Translations under genes and position numbers: made by a program | Assembly (NCBI RefSeq): GCF_009601685.2 | Contig: NZ_CP045701.2 | Span: 4,278,001 to 4,342,000, forward strand | Length of the DNA stretch: 64,000 nucleotides | DNA from: Pseudomonas brassicacearum | GTDB taxonomy: Bacteria > Pseudomonadota > Gammaproteobacteria > Pseudomonadales > Pseudomonadaceae | Reading direction: 5' to 3' | Notes under the pieces: generated by a model | Databases searched by the model: none | What the model was told of the DNA's origin: nothing | The model's input: the letters and a program-made list of their open reading frames with translations, nothing else | Shown: positions 16,864-26,726 of the stretch, piece after piece | Layout: each line of letters opens with the position of its first letter | Position numbering within the stretch: position 1 is the first letter of the stretch

Positions 16864-16940
16864 TGGTCGGGACGGAGTGATTCGAACACTCGACCCCTAG
16901 CACCCCATGCTAGTGCGCTACCGGACTGCGCTACGCCCCG
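16864..16940 (-). tRNA. tRNA-Pro (anticodon GGG)
   Basis: A 77-nt cloverleaf with encoded CCA. The acceptor CGGGGCG pairs with CGTCCCG, the anticodon stem is CTAGC/GCTAG with loop ATGGGGT (anticodon GGG), and the T loop is TTCGAAT. The 3' end faces the accessory region, which is the usual geometry for an integration site, but no second copy of the tRNA 3' end is in the window. Confidence 0.97.
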
Positions 16941-17030
16941 ACTAGGCGTGAATCTTGTTCCGTCTCTCAACGGAACGCTCAGGAATATATCGCAAGCTTT
17001 TGAAAACTGGAAGTATTTAAAAGCAGAAAT

Positions 17031-17387
17031 TTATTTCTTGAGCACCACCAGTACATCTTCAAGCTCGGCGATCATCTGGCGGATCATCTGTTTGTACTGG
17101 GTTGTATCGTCTTTGGCCTCATCACCGGAGAGGCGCAGACGTGCTCCGCCGATGGTGAACCCCTGGTCGTACAGCAGCGCGCGGATCTGCCGGATCATCA
17201 GCACGTCTTGTCGCTGATAATACCGGCGGTTTCCGCGGCGCTTGACCGGGTTGAGTTGAGGAAACTCCTGCTCCCAATAGCGCAGCACGTGCGGTTTTAC
17301 CGCACATAGCTCGCTGACTTCACCAATGGTGAAGTAGCGTTTGCCGGGGATGACGGGTAGCTCGTCGTTATGACTTGGTTCCAGCAT
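17031..17387 (-). CDS. MerR-family regulator downstream of ihfA
   Basis: A 118-residue MerR-type protein. The winged helix-turn-helix begins at about residue 19 ([24 protein letters not shown]) and is followed by the RRYYQRQDV wing and a short helical C-terminus with no metal-binding cysteines. The ATG at 17387 gives the MLEPSHNDE start; the gene overlaps the ihfA stop by 20 bp, so it is cotranscribed with pheST-ihfA. This small regulator is conserved at this place in Pseudomonas, but I know of no defined target. Confidence 0.9.
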   Translation of the reverse strand: MLEPSHNDELPVIPGKRYFTIGEVSELCAVKPHVLRYWEQEFPQLNPVKRRGNRRYYQRQDVLMIRQIRALLYDQGFTIGGARLRLSGDEAKDDTTQYKQMIRQMIAELEDVLVVLKK

Positions 17388-17670
17388 AAGCCTCAACTCG
17401 GGCCTTCAACTTCTGCCCTGGACGAAAGGTGACCACACGGCGAGCCGTGATCGGGATTTCTTCTCCCGTTTTCGGATTGCGGCCAGGCCGCTGGCGTTTG
17501 TCCCGCAGGTCAAAATTGCCGAAACCGGACAACTTGACCTGTTCGTTGTCTTCCAGAGCGTGCCTGATTTCTTCGAAAAACAGTTCGACCAATTCTTTGG
17601 CCTCCCGTTTATTCAGGCCCAGCTCCTCATACAGACGTTCCGCCATCTCAGCTTTCGTCAGAGCCCCCAT
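17368..17670 (-). CDS. ihfA: integration host factor subunit alpha
   Basis: A 100-residue HU/IHF-family protein that pairs with IhfB to bend DNA sharply. It has the IHF-alpha start ([13 protein letters not shown]), the conserved GFGNF turn and the arm with Pro66 (GRNPKTG) that wedges into the minor groove. It lies 3 bp after the pheT stop, as in other gammaproteobacteria, with an AAGGAAG ribosome binding site. Confidence 0.97.
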   Translation of the reverse strand: MGALTKAEMAERLYEELGLNKREAKELVELFFEEIRHALEDNEQVKLSGFGNFDLRDKRQRPGRNPKTGEEIPITARRVVTFRPGQKLKARVEAYAGTKS

Positions 17671-17673
17671 ACG

Positions 17674-20052
17674 TCACTTCCTTAACGTGGCGTTCAACCT
17701 GTTTTCGAGCGAGGTGAGGATATTTTGCGTTGCGGTATTCACCTCATCGTCATTAAGAGTGCGCGATGGATGCTGCCAGGTCAAGCCGACTGCAAGGCTT
17801 TTTCTATGCGGATCAATGCCTTTACCCTGATACACGTCAAATAGCCTGAGGTCCGTGAGCCATTCGCCTGCATTTTCACGGATTACGTCCAGTACAGCAC
17901 TGGAAGCAACGTCAAGGTCAGCCAGCAACGCAAGGTCACGACGCACTTCAGGAAAGCGTGATAACTCCTGGAATTTCGGCATTTTCCCCAGCGCCACTTC
18001 GGCCAGGACCAGTTCGAAAACGAAGACCGGACGATCAAGGCCCAGGGTTTTCGACAGTTCCGGGTGAATGGCACCGACATAACCGACTTCGCGCCCGTCC
18101 CGCTCGATGCGTGCGGTCTGCCCCGGGTGCAGCGCCGGGTGCTTGCCTGGGACGAAAGTGAATGCGTCGAGCGCACCGGCGAAGCCCAGCACCGCTTCCA
18201 CGTCAGCCTTGACGTCGAAGAAGTCGACGACATCGCGACCTTGCGCCCAACCTTCCGGCAAACGGCTGCCACAGACGACACCGGCCAGCATCGGCTCTTG
18301 CTTCAAGCCCTCCAACTGACCGACAAAACGCAGGCCGCTTTCGAACAGCCGCACGCGATCCTGCTGGCGGTTCAGGTTGTGCTGGAGCGACTTAACCAGG
18401 CCCGGCCACAGGGACGAGCGCATGGCCGCCATGTCGTTGGAAATCGGATTGGCCAACAACAGCGGCTCGACACCCGGATTGAACAGCTCGAACTGGCGCG
18501 GATCGATGAAGCTGTAGGTGATCGCTTCCTGATACCCACGAGCCACCAGCAGGCGGCGCAGTTCCGGCAGGTCGCTGCGGGCTTCCGCCTTGGCCTGTGG
18601 GGCCAGGCGTGCTTGCGGGTAGCGAACCGGCAGGCGGTTGTAGCCGTAAAGGCGGGCCAGTTCTTCGATCAGGTCGACTTCCAGGCTGATATCGAAGCGA
18701 TGGCTTGGCACGTCAACACGCCACTGCCCTGCCCCGTCGGCGCTGATGTTCAGGCCCAGGGCGCTGAGCAGGCGTTCGACTTCGGCCGGGTCCATTTCCA
18801 TGCCCAGCATCTGGGTGATGCGCTGGGCACGCAAGGTGACCGGAGCAATCTTGGGCAAATGTTGTTCGCTGACCGTCTCGATGATCGGGCCGGCTTCACC
18901 ACCTGTGATGTCCAGCAGCAGGCCTGTGGCGCGCTCCATGGCTTCACGGGCCAGTTGCCAGTCCACGCCACGCTCGTAGCGGTGCGAAGCATCGGTGTGC
19001 AGGCCATAGGAGCGGGCCTTGCCAGCGACGGCGATCTGGTCGAAGAACGCGCTTTCCAGGAACACATCACGGGTCGTCGTGGAGACGCCGCTGTGCTCGC
19101 CGCCCATGACGCCAGCAATTGCCAGGGCACGAGAATGGTCGGCAATCACCAGGGTGTCGCTGCGCAGGGCCACTTCCTGACCGTCGAGCAACACCAGCTT
19201 CTCACCCTCTTCGGCCATGCGTACGCGGATGCCGCCGTTGATTTCGGCGAGATCGAACGCGTGCAGCGGCTGCCCCAGCTCCAGCATCACATAGTTAGTG
19301 ATGTCGACAGCGGCGTCGATGCTGCGCACGTCGGCGCGACGCAGGCGCTCGACCATCCACAGCGGCGTCGGCTTGGACAGATCGACATTACGGATCACAC
19401 GGCCCAGGTAACGCGGGCACGCGGCTGGCGCCAGGACTTCAATCGAACGCACTTCGTCGTGCACGGCCGGCACGCTCGCGACCACCGGACGCGTCACTGG
19501 AGCGGCGTACAACGCGCCGACTTCACGGGCCAGGCCGGCCAGGGACAGACAATCGCCACGGTTCGGGGTCAGGTCGACCTCGATGCTCGCATCGTCCAGG
19601 CCCAAGTATTCACGGATGTCCTGGCCAACCGGCGCATCTGCCGGCAGTTCCATCAGGCCATCGTTGCCTTCGCCAATCTGCAGCTCGGCCTGGGAGCACA
19701 ACATGCCGTTGGACTCGACGCCACGCAGCTTGGCTTTCTTGATCTTGAAATCGCCCGGCAGTTCGGCACCGATCATGGCGAACGGGATCTTCAGGCCCGG
19801 GCGCACGTTGGGCGCGCCGCAGACGACCTGGAAGGTTTCCGCGCCATTGCTGACCTGGCAAACCCGCAGCTTGTCAGCATCTGGGTGCTGCTCGGTGCCC
19901 AGCACCTCGCCCACTACCACACCGCTGAAATCACCGGCGGCCGGCGTGACGCTATCGACCTCAAGGCCGGCCATCGACAGGCGAGCAACCAGCTCGTCCC
20001 GACTTACCTGCGGGCTTACCCAGCCGCGCAGCCATTGTTCACTGAATTTCAT
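17674..20052 (-). CDS. pheT: phenylalanyl-tRNA synthetase beta chain
   Basis: A 792-residue beta subunit of the alpha2-beta2 enzyme that charges tRNA-Phe. The N-terminal tRNA-binding domain (about 39-150) has HPDADKLRVCQV; the B3/B4 editing region and B5 domain follow, and the C-terminal anticodon-binding FDX-ACB domain contains SRFPEVRRDLALL. AGGAGAGCAGG precedes the ATG. It follows pheS after 36 bp. Confidence 0.98.
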   Translation of the reverse strand: MKFSEQWLRGWVSPQVSRDELVARLSMAGLEVDSVTPAAGDFSGVVVGEVLGTEQHPDADKLRVCQVSNGAETFQVVCGAPNVRPGLKIPFAMIGAELPGDFKIKKAKLRGVESNGMLCSQAELQIGEGNDGLMELPADAPVGQDIREYLGLDDASIEVDLTPNRGDCLSLAGLAREVGALYAAPVTRPVVASVPAVHDEVRSIEVLAPAACPRYLGRVIRNVDLSKPTPLWMVERLRRADVRSIDAAVDITNYVMLELGQPLHAFDLAEINGGIRVRMAEEGEKLVLLDGQEVALRSDTLVIADHSRALAIAGVMGGEHSGVSTTTRDVFLESAFFDQIAVAGKARSYGLHTDASHRYERGVDWQLAREAMERATGLLLDITGGEAGPIIETVSEQHLPKIAPVTLRAQRITQMLGMEMDPAEVERLLSALGLNISADGAGQWRVDVPSHRFDISLEVDLIEELARLYGYNRLPVRYPQARLAPQAKAEARSDLPELRRLLVARGYQEAITYSFIDPRQFELFNPGVEPLLLANPISNDMAAMRSSLWPGLVKSLQHNLNRQQDRVRLFESGLRFVGQLEGLKQEPMLAGVVCGSRLPEGWAQGRDVVDFFDVKADVEAVLGFAGALDAFTFVPGKHPALHPGQTARIERDGREVGYVGAIHPELSKTLGLDRPVFVFELVLAEVALGKMPKFQELSRFPEVRRDLALLADLDVASSAVLDVIRENAGEWLTDLRLFDVYQGKGIDPHRKSLAVGLTWQHPSRTLNDDEVNTATQNILTSLENRLNATLRK

Positions 20053-20088
20053 CCTGCTCTCCTATTAGATTCGTTACGGGTCTGCGGC

Positions 20089-21159
<1,071 letters not shown>

Positions 21160-21170
21160 ATGACGTTTGA

Positions 21171-21200
21171 CACCTGGGTCCACAGAGGTGACCCCAGGTG
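21171..21200 (-). promoter_or_regulatory. second stem-loop between rplT and pheS
   Basis: CACCTGGGTC (21171-21180) can pair with GACCCCAGGTG-type sequence ending at 21200, a 10-bp stem with one bulged base. It starts just past the rplT stop and stands in tandem with the 21124-21159 repeat. Confidence 0.5.
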
Positions 21201-21214
21201 ACTGCCGGGGGTAC

Positions 21215-21571
21215 TTAAGCCAAGGTGGCTTTAGCTTTCTCGACAATCGCAGCAAACGCCGCTTTTTCGTTCACTGCCAGATCAGCCAGAACCTTACGGT
21301 CGATCTCGATGGACGCTTTTTTCAGGCCAGCGATGAAACGGCTGTAGGACAGACCGTTAACACGAGCACCAGCATTGATACGAGCGATCCACAGAGCGCG
21401 GAACTGACGTTTTTTCTGACGACGGTCACGGTAGGCGTATTGGCCTGCCTTGATTACCGCTTGCTTGGCAACACGGAATACGCGGGAACGCGCGCCGTAG
21501 TAGCCTTTAGCAAGTTTCAGAATTTTCTTGTGACGCTTACGGGCAATGACGCCACGCTTTACACGAGCCAT
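21215..21571 (-). CDS. rplT: ribosomal protein bL20
   Basis: A 118-residue large-subunit protein, basic N-terminal tail ([19 protein letters not shown]) and globular C-terminal half with [13 protein letters not shown]. It is needed for early 50S assembly and in E. coli represses its own operon by binding the mRNA. It follows rpmI after 30 bp. Confidence 0.98.
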
Positions 21572-21601
21572 GAGTTACTTCCTCTATTCTTGATCCAAAA
21601 A

Positions 21602-21796
21602 TTAACGAAGGCGCAGCATGCGCTCGACTTTTGCCACGTCAGACGGATGCAGCAAGCTGCTACCGCGCAGTTGACGCTTACGCTTGGTCGACATTTTGGT
21701 CAGGATGTGGCTCTTGAAAGCGTGCTTGTGCTTGATACCGTTAGCAGTTTTCAGAAACCGCTTAGCAGCACCACTTTTGGTCTTCATCTTTGGCAT
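21602..21796 (-). CDS. rpmI: ribosomal protein bL35
   Basis: A 64-residue, very basic protein with the family start [14 protein letters not shown] and end VERMLRLR. It lies in the standard infC-rpmI-rplT order, 60 bp after infC. Confidence 0.98.
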   Translation of the reverse strand: MPKMKTKSGAAKRFLKTANGIKHKHAFKSHILTKMSTKRKRQLRGSSLLHPSDVAKVERMLRLR

Positions 21797-21856
21797 GTTC
21801 GGATACTCCGCATTCAGTTGATAAACATAATCGCAAGGCCTGCCGTGCCCTGGTGA

Positions 21857-22408
21857 TTACTTCTTCTTTTTCGGGGCGATGACCATGATCAGCTGGCGTC
21901 CTTCCATCTTAGGATGCTGTTCGACCGAACCGTACTCGAGCAGGTCTTGTTCAACCCGCTTGAGGAGTTCCATCCCCAGCTCCTGGTGGGCCATCTCACG
22001 GCCGCGGAATCGCAAGGATACCTTGGCCCTGTCCCCGTCACTCAGGAAACGTACCAGGTTGCGCAGTTTTACCTGGTAATCCCCTTCCTCCGTCCCTGGA
22101 CGAAACTTGATTTCTTTTACCTGAATCTGCTTCTGGTTTTTCTTCGCCGCGGCAATCTGCTTCTTCTTCTCGAAGATCGACTTGCCGTAGTCCATCACCC
22201 GGCAAACCGGTGGGACTGCGTCTGCGGAAATTTCTACCAGATCAAGCTTGGCTTCTTCAGCAATACGAAGCGCTTCATCAATCGAGACGATGCCAATCTG
22301 CTCGCCGTCAGCGCCAATTAACCGAACCTCGCGTGCCGAGATATTCTCGTTGATCGGGGCTTTCGGTGCAGCTCGTTTATCTTGTCTCATTTCACGCTTA
22401 ATAATAAT
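21857..22408 (-). CDS. infC: translation initiation factor IF-3
   Basis: IF-3 keeps the ribosomal subunits apart and checks the start codon. The frame from the first internal ATG (22390) is 177 residues, but family proteins have about six more, and three in-frame ATT codons lie upstream (22408, 22405, 22402), followed by AAG-CGT-GAA. IF-3 genes use AUU as the start so that IF-3 itself represses their translation. I give the first ATT because it yields the usual 183 residues; the third is better spaced (8 bases) from GGAG, which lies in the last thrS codons. The ATT at 22408 overlaps the thrS stop by 1 base, so translation is likely coupled. The C-terminus ends in IAPKKKK. Confidence 0.95.
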   Translation of the reverse strand: MIIKREMRQDKRAAPKAPINENISAREVRLIGADGEQIGIVSIDEALRIAEEAKLDLVEISADAVPPVCRVMDYGKSIFEKKKQIAAAKKNQKQIQVKEIKFRPGTEEGDYQVKLRNLVRFLSDGDRAKVSLRFRGREMAHQELGMELLKRVEQDLLEYGSVEQHPKMEGRQLIMVIAPKKKK

Positions 22409-24330
22409 TACTCCAAATCTGGGCGACCACGCCGGGAAACCGCTTGCGCGAGAAACTCAGCGAATTCGGCGACGGGCATCGAGCCCAGGTCAGCACCTTC
22501 ACGAGTACGCACAGCGACAGTCTGCATCTCGACCTCCCGATCTCCAATAACCAAGAGAAAGGGAACCTTGAGCAAAGTATGCTCGCGGATTTTAAAGCCG
22601 ATCTTTTCATTTCTCAAGTCGGACTTGGCACGAAATCCGCTTTGATTGAGAGTTTTTTCGACTTCGGCGGCAAAATCTGCCTGTTTATCAGTGATATTCA
22701 TGATCACTGCCTGGGTCGGCGCCAGCCACGCAGGGAACGCGCCCTCGTAGTGTTCGATCAGAATCCCGACGAAACGCTCGAACGAACCGAGGATCGCGCG
22801 GTGAAGCATGACCGGGTGCTTGCGGCTGTTGTCTTCGGACACATATTCAGCGCCCAGACGGATCGGCAGGTTGAAATCGAGCTGCAAGGTACCACACTGC
22901 CACACACGACCGAGGCAATCTTTCAGCGAGAATTCGATCTTCGGACCGTAAAAGGCCCCCTCACCCGGCTGCAAGTCGTACGCAAGGCCCGCGCTATCGA
23001 GGGCGGCGGCCAGGGCCGCTTCGGCGCGATCCCACAACTCGTCGGAGCCAACGCGTTTTTCCGGACGAGTGGACAGCTTCATCTCGACTTCGGTGAAGCC
23101 GAAGTCCCGATAGACGTCCATGGTCAGCTTGATGAAGGCGGCGGATTCGGCCTGCATCTGCTCTTCGGTGCAGAAGATGTGCGCATCGTCCTGGGTAAAT
23201 GCACGTACGCGCATGATGCCGTGCAGCGCCCCCGACGGCTCGTTACGGTGGCAGGCACCGAACTCGGCCAGGCGCATCGGCAGCTCGCGGTAGCTTTTCA
23301 AGCCCTGGTTGAACACCTGCACGTGGCAAGGGCAGTTCATCGGCTTGATGGCGTAGTCGCGGTTTTCCGACTGGGTAGTGAACATGTTGTCGGCGTAGTT
23401 GGCCCAGTGCCCGGATTTCTCCCAGAGGCTGCGGTCCACCACTTGCGGCGTCTTGATTTCCAGATAGCCGTTCTCACGCTGGACCTGGCGCATGTACTGC
23501 TCGAGCACCTGGTACAGGGTCCAGCCGTTCGGGTGCCAGAACACCATGCCCGGGGACTCTTCCTGGGTATGGAACAGGCCCAGGCGCTTGCCGATCTTGC
23601 GGTGATCGCGCTTCTCGGCTTCTTCAATGCGCTGGATGTAGGCCGCCAGTTGCTTCTTGTCCGCCCAGGCAGTGCCATAGACGCGCTGCAACTGCTCGTT
23701 CTTCGCATCGCCACGCCAGTAGGCGCCGGACAACTTGGTCAGCTTGAAGGATTTCAGGAAGCGCGTGTTCGGCACGTGCGGGCCACGGCACATGTCGACG
23801 TATTCTTCGTGGTAATACAGGCCCATGGCCTGCTCGTCCGGCATGTCTTCCACCAGACGCAGCTTGTAGTCCTCGCCACGGGCCTTGAAGACTTCGATGA
23901 CTTCGGCGCGCGGGGTGACTTTCTTGATGACGTCGTAATCTTTCTCGATCAGCTGCTGCATGCGCTGTTCGATAGCGGCCATGTCTTCCGGCGTGAAAGG
24001 ACGCTCGAAGGCGATGTCGTAATAGAAGCCTTCGTCGATGACTGGCCCGATGACCATCTTCGCACTCGGGTACAGCTGCTTGACCGCATGGCCGACCAGG
24101 TGAGCGCAAGAGTGGCGAATGATCTCCAGCCCCTCTTCATCCTTGGGCGTGATGATTTGCAGCGTGGCGTCGCTGTCGATGACGTCACTGGCGTCGACCA
24201 GCTTGCCGTTGACCTTGCCGGCCAGGGTCGCCTTGGCCAGGCCCGCACCGATGGATGCGGCGACCTCGGCTACGGAAACCGGGTGATCGAATGAACGTTG
24301 ACTGCCGTCGGGAAGAGTAATAGTTGGCAT
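22408..24330 (-). CDS. thrS: threonyl-tRNA synthetase
   Basis: A 640-residue class II synthetase. The ATG at 24330 has a near-perfect AGGAGG 5 bases upstream; a longer frame to 24363 is not needed. Domains: TGS (1-62, [11 protein letters not shown]), the editing domain with [11 protein letters not shown], and the catalytic core with [10 protein letters not shown] and [21 protein letters not shown], then the anticodon-binding domain. It leads the translation operon. Confidence 0.98.
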   Translation of the reverse strand: MPTITLPDGSQRSFDHPVSVAEVAASIGAGLAKATLAGKVNGKLVDASDVIDSDATLQIITPKDEEGLEIIRHSCAHLVGHAVKQLYPSAKMVIGPVIDEGFYYDIAFERPFTPEDMAAIEQRMQQLIEKDYDVIKKVTPRAEVIEVFKARGEDYKLRLVEDMPDEQAMGLYYHEEYVDMCRGPHVPNTRFLKSFKLTKLSGAYWRGDAKNEQLQRVYGTAWADKKQLAAYIQRIEEAEKRDHRKIGKRLGLFHTQEESPGMVFWHPNGWTLYQVLEQYMRQVQRENGYLEIKTPQVVDRSLWEKSGHWANYADNMFTTQSENRDYAIKPMNCPCHVQVFNQGLKSYRELPMRLAEFGACHRNEPSGALHGIMRVRAFTQDDAHIFCTEEQMQAESAAFIKLTMDVYRDFGFTEVEMKLSTRPEKRVGSDELWDRAEAALAAALDSAGLAYDLQPGEGAFYGPKIEFSLKDCLGRVWQCGTLQLDFNLPIRLGAEYVSEDNSRKHPVMLHRAILGSFERFVGILIEHYEGAFPAWLAPTQAVIMNITDKQADFAAEVEKTLNQSGFRAKSDLRNEKIGFKIREHTLLKVPFLLVIGDREVEMQTVAVRTREGADLGSMPVAEFAEFLAQAVSRRGRPDLE

Positions 24331-24349
24331 GGCGCCTCCTCTCCTAGTG

Positions 24350-24370
24350 GTGACCCCTACCAAAGGTCAC
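24350..24370 (-). promoter_or_regulatory. stem-loop in the thrS leader
   Basis: GTGACC (24350-24355) pairs with GGTCAC (24365-24370) around a 9-nt loop, 9 bases upstream of the thrS ribosome binding site. In E. coli, ThrRS represses thrS by binding tRNA-like hairpins in its leader; a similar role here is only a guess. The remaining 24,371-24,701 shows no gene I can support. Confidence 0.35.
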
Positions 24371-24701
24371 GTGGGTTGGGATGAGCCAGTACAAGATCCA
24401 GTCCAGGCCATTCAATGACGAACGCCTGCCTTACAGCGGCAGGAGCCTTGCGGCCAACCGGGAAAACCGAACCAGAGTGACTGGGATTCAAATCAGGGTT
24501 ATTTCGAACATTTACCACCGGGACGAGTTGTCATCCGCAGCCTGGAAATACCCGAGCCCGGCATGCTAGCACAGATGAACGGTCATCGCCGTGCGGGAAT
24601 TGAAGCAGGCGTAAATCCAGGGTTTTTATGCCAGAGTGCTGAACTGAATCGAGCGTAACGCCTCAGATATCAAGACATCGACCCCAAAGGAGCACCTTCG
24701 C

Positions 24702-25004
24702 ATGCGTCTGAACACATTGTTCGCAGTAGTCGCCCCCCTCGCCCTGCTGCTTCCACTGACCGCCCATGCCGACTGGCCCAAAGGCGAACGCGAAAAATAC
24801 ATGGCCCAATGCACCGAGACAGCAACGCCGCAGATCGGCCGGGCCGCTGCCAAAGCCCATTGCGCCTGCGGCGCCGATGCGATCAAGTCCTATCCAGCCT
24901 CGGACCTCCAGGCCTTGATGGACAACAAGGCCACCCCGCAGCTGCAGCAAAAGGCACTGGGGGAGATCGCAAAATGCAAGGCTGAGAACAAGGCGAAAAA
25001 GTGA
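24702..25004 (+). CDS. small periplasmic protein with conserved cysteines
   Basis: A 100-residue protein with a clear signal peptide cleaved after THAHA-like LTAHA (about residue 23). The mature part is hydrophilic with four cysteines (C37, then CAC at about 53-55, and C92) and a KAENKAKK tail. GGAGCACC lies ahead of the ATG. No domain name is known to me; the pattern resembles small secreted proteins of Pseudomonas. It is divergent from thrS. Confidence 0.75.
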   Translation: MRLNTLFAVVAPLALLLPLTAHADWPKGEREKYMAQCTETATPQIGRAAAKAHCACGADAIKSYPASDLQALMDNKATPQLQQKALGEIAKCKAENKAKK

Positions 25005-25032
25005 GATCAAGGGCTTCCTGAACGGGCCCGAC

Positions 25033-25065
25033 AGGGTTGAAAAACCCTCATTTCAAGCTTTTTTG
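25033..25065 (+). terminator. possible terminator after the small periplasmic gene
   Basis: AGGGTT-GAAA-AACCCT (25033-25048), followed by a second weak TTCAA/TTGAA pairing with a T6 run at about 25060-25065. A weak candidate. Confidence 0.4.
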
Positions 25066-25293
25066 AACGATTTATTCAGGTTTTACAGCTTTTTTTATCG
25101 TCTTTACTTTCGGCTCAAAGCCTTTAAAACCGGGCCTTTCAGCGGGTAAAGGCGGTAAAGAAAACACGACTGATTGGCAAACAGCGCGTCTGGGGGGGTC
25201 CCAAATCGAACATTTCGACTATGATACCCCGGTGTGCCCAGTTGGCCTGAGCAGCACAGTACACTGAAAATATATGTTTCTTGGAGATACACC

Positions 25294-25506
25294 ATGTCTA
25301 ATCGCCAAACCGGCACCGTTAAATGGTTCAACGATGAAAAAGGCTTCGGCTTCATCACTCCTACAGGTGGCGGTGACGACCTGTTCGTACACTTCAAAGC
25401 TATCGAAAGCGACGGTTTCAAAAGCCTGAAAGAAGGCCAGACCGTTTCCTTCGTGGCTGAGAAAGGCCAAAAGGGTATGCAAGCTGCACAGGTTCGCCCA
25501 GAGTAA
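25294..25506 (+). CDS. CspA-family cold-shock protein
   Basis: A 70-residue single-domain nucleic-acid-binding protein (OB fold) that melts RNA structure. RNP1 is KGFGFI (16-21) and RNP2 is LFVHF (30-34). TTGGAG precedes the ATG at 25294. The roughly 290-bp upstream region is long and fits a structured leader, as is usual for csp genes. Which paralogue this is cannot be told from the sequence alone. Confidence 0.96.
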   Translation: MSNRQTGTVKWFNDEKGFGFITPTGGGDDLFVHFKAIESDGFKSLKEGQTVSFVAEKGQKGMQAAQVRPE

Positions 25507-25520
25507 TTTCTCGGCGCACT

Positions 25521-25552
25521 AAAAAAACCCCGTCCATGTGACGGGGTTTTTT
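25521..25552. terminator. bidirectional Rho-independent terminator
   Basis: AAAAAAACCCCGTC and GACGGGGTTTTTT surround a CATGT loop. It serves the cold-shock gene and, in the other direction, the I78 inhibitor gene. Confidence 0.93.
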
Positions 25553-25574
25553 ATGGGCGATTGAAAACCGCCTG

Positions 25575-25889
25575 TCAGCCGCAGTTCACCCGGTTAATCA
25601 CCAGGTCGGCATCGGTATTGAGGTTCAGGCGATCGGAGCGGTACTCAAGTGTCACCATGTCGTTGGGCTTGAGGATCCGCGCATTCTGCGCGCCGGCACG
25701 GGTACGGGCCTGCTCCAGCAATTGCGGCGAGGCCTTCTTGCCAATGGCGAACTCGGCGGCCTTTGCTTCGCAGCGGCTGTAACCGGACTCGGTCGCCACG
25801 GGATCTGGGGTCGACTCAGAGGTGCTGCTGCAACCGCTCAAGAACACGGCAGCCAGCAAAGTACTTAATGACGCGAGCTTCCAAGGCAT
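25575..25889 (-). CDS. I78-family peptidase inhibitor lipoprotein
   Basis: A 104-residue protein starting at the ATG at 25889. A signal sequence ends in a lipobox (VFLSGCSS). The C-terminal half matches the I78 inhibitor family (the Aspergillus elastase inhibitor family): ARILKPNDMVTLEYRSDRL followed by NxxxDxxxxINRVNCG, with two cysteines likely to be disulfide-linked. It probably guards the periplasm against serine proteases (family inference). Confidence 0.85.
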   Translation of the reverse strand: MPWKLASLSTLLAAVFLSGCSSTSESTPDPVATESGYSRCEAKAAEFAIGKKASPQLLEQARTRAGAQNARILKPNDMVTLEYRSDRLNLNTDADLVINRVNCG

Positions 25890-26051
25890 GACGCCTCCTT
25901 TCTTCAATAAATAAACAGAGAGCGTGCGACAACCCAAACGACGCTTGGTTTCAACACCGCGGCCATCGGCCTGGCCCATCCGGAAAACCGGCAGTTTGCC
26001 TGAGCCGCCACCGCCGTTCAGGCATGAATCGTGACTGGATATGAACACCGT

Positions 26052-26357
26052 TCAATAAACGTCGATGTAATCGAAGGGAGGATTTGGCCAGTTGTCTTTC
26101 AACGCCTTGTAGATCTGCATGACCCAGACCTCGTCGCTGGCCGCGACCCGCCCGACGTAGCCCGAGCCCTTCGCCCAAGTCTCGAGCCGAAACAGCAAAC
26201 CATTGATGTCAGTGCCGCCGACCACACCCGAGGACAAATAGGCGATACCGCCCTTGGTCACGCGCAGTTGGGTATGTTCGTCATCACTGGCCGAAGCCAG
26301 CAATTGACGAACCGCCTCGAGACTCAGGCCATCCGGAGCGTTCAAATCGATCTGCAC
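26052..26357 (-). CDS. conserved hypothetical protein
   Basis: A 101-residue soluble protein without signal peptide (MQIDLNAPDGLSLEAVRQLL). An alpha/beta composition; the C-terminus is FDYIDVY. No domain is recognised. AGGAGCCC lies ahead of the ATG. It is a single gene between the inhibitor and a divergent small gene. Confidence 0.65.
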   Translation of the reverse strand: MQIDLNAPDGLSLEAVRQLLASASDDEHTQLRVTKGGIAYLSSGVVGGTDINGLLFRLETWAKGSGYVGRVAASDEVWVMQIYKALKDNWPNPPFDYIDVY

Positions 26358-26484
26358 GGCAGGGCTCCTTTAAAAACAAAAAACAAGTGTCGCACAGCCC
26401 TCCCCCAATGCCTAAGTCGCAGTGCCAAACCGAGGGCAAAAATGCTTAACTCCACCTACAGTCCTCCAACTCGCGAGCCCTATC

Positions 26485-26682
26485 ATGAGCACCGTCAGCA
26501 TCGAAGCCACCATCAATGCCAAATGGTCGGAGGGCCATAGCTCCTATAGCCCGGGCAGCCCGGAGGAGTTGGCAATCATCGGCATAGAATTGCTGGTGAG
26601 GGAACTGGGGACGGACGTCGCCCGCAATTTCATCCAGCAGGCATTCGAACGCTACCCGAGCACCGTCGACGCCGTGGACTGA
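26485..26682 (+). CDS. small hypothetical protein
   Basis: A 65-residue protein from the ATG at 26485 (MSTVSIEATINAKW). It is acidic and helical at the C-terminus (ARNFIQQAFERYPS). No domain is recognised. The upstream in-frame ATG at 26422 looks less likely. It converges on the nucleoside hydrolase gene across a strong stem-loop. Confidence 0.55.
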   Translation: MSTVSIEATINAKWSEGHSSYSPGSPEELAIIGIELLVRELGTDVARNFIQQAFERYPSTVDAVD

Positions 26683-26687
26683 TGCTC

Positions 26688-26713
26688 GCACCCGCAGGCT
26701 GGCCTGCGGGTGC
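26688..26713. terminator. 11-bp stem-loop between convergent genes
   Basis: GCACCCGCAGG (26688-26698) and CCTGCGGGTGC (26703-26713) with a 4-nt loop. It separates the 26485 gene from the end of the ribose operon. There is no T tract. Confidence 0.6.
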
Positions 26714-26726
26714 AAAGCCAGGCAGT

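Noticed and set aside
22444..24294. A 616-codon plus-strand open frame opposite thrS
   Set aside because: Antisense to an unmistakable synthetase gene, with shadow composition and no ribosome binding site.
24381..24569. Plus-strand frame of 62 codons upstream of the small periplasmic gene
   Set aside because: No ribosome binding site, no recognisable motif, and it lies in the thrS leader region.
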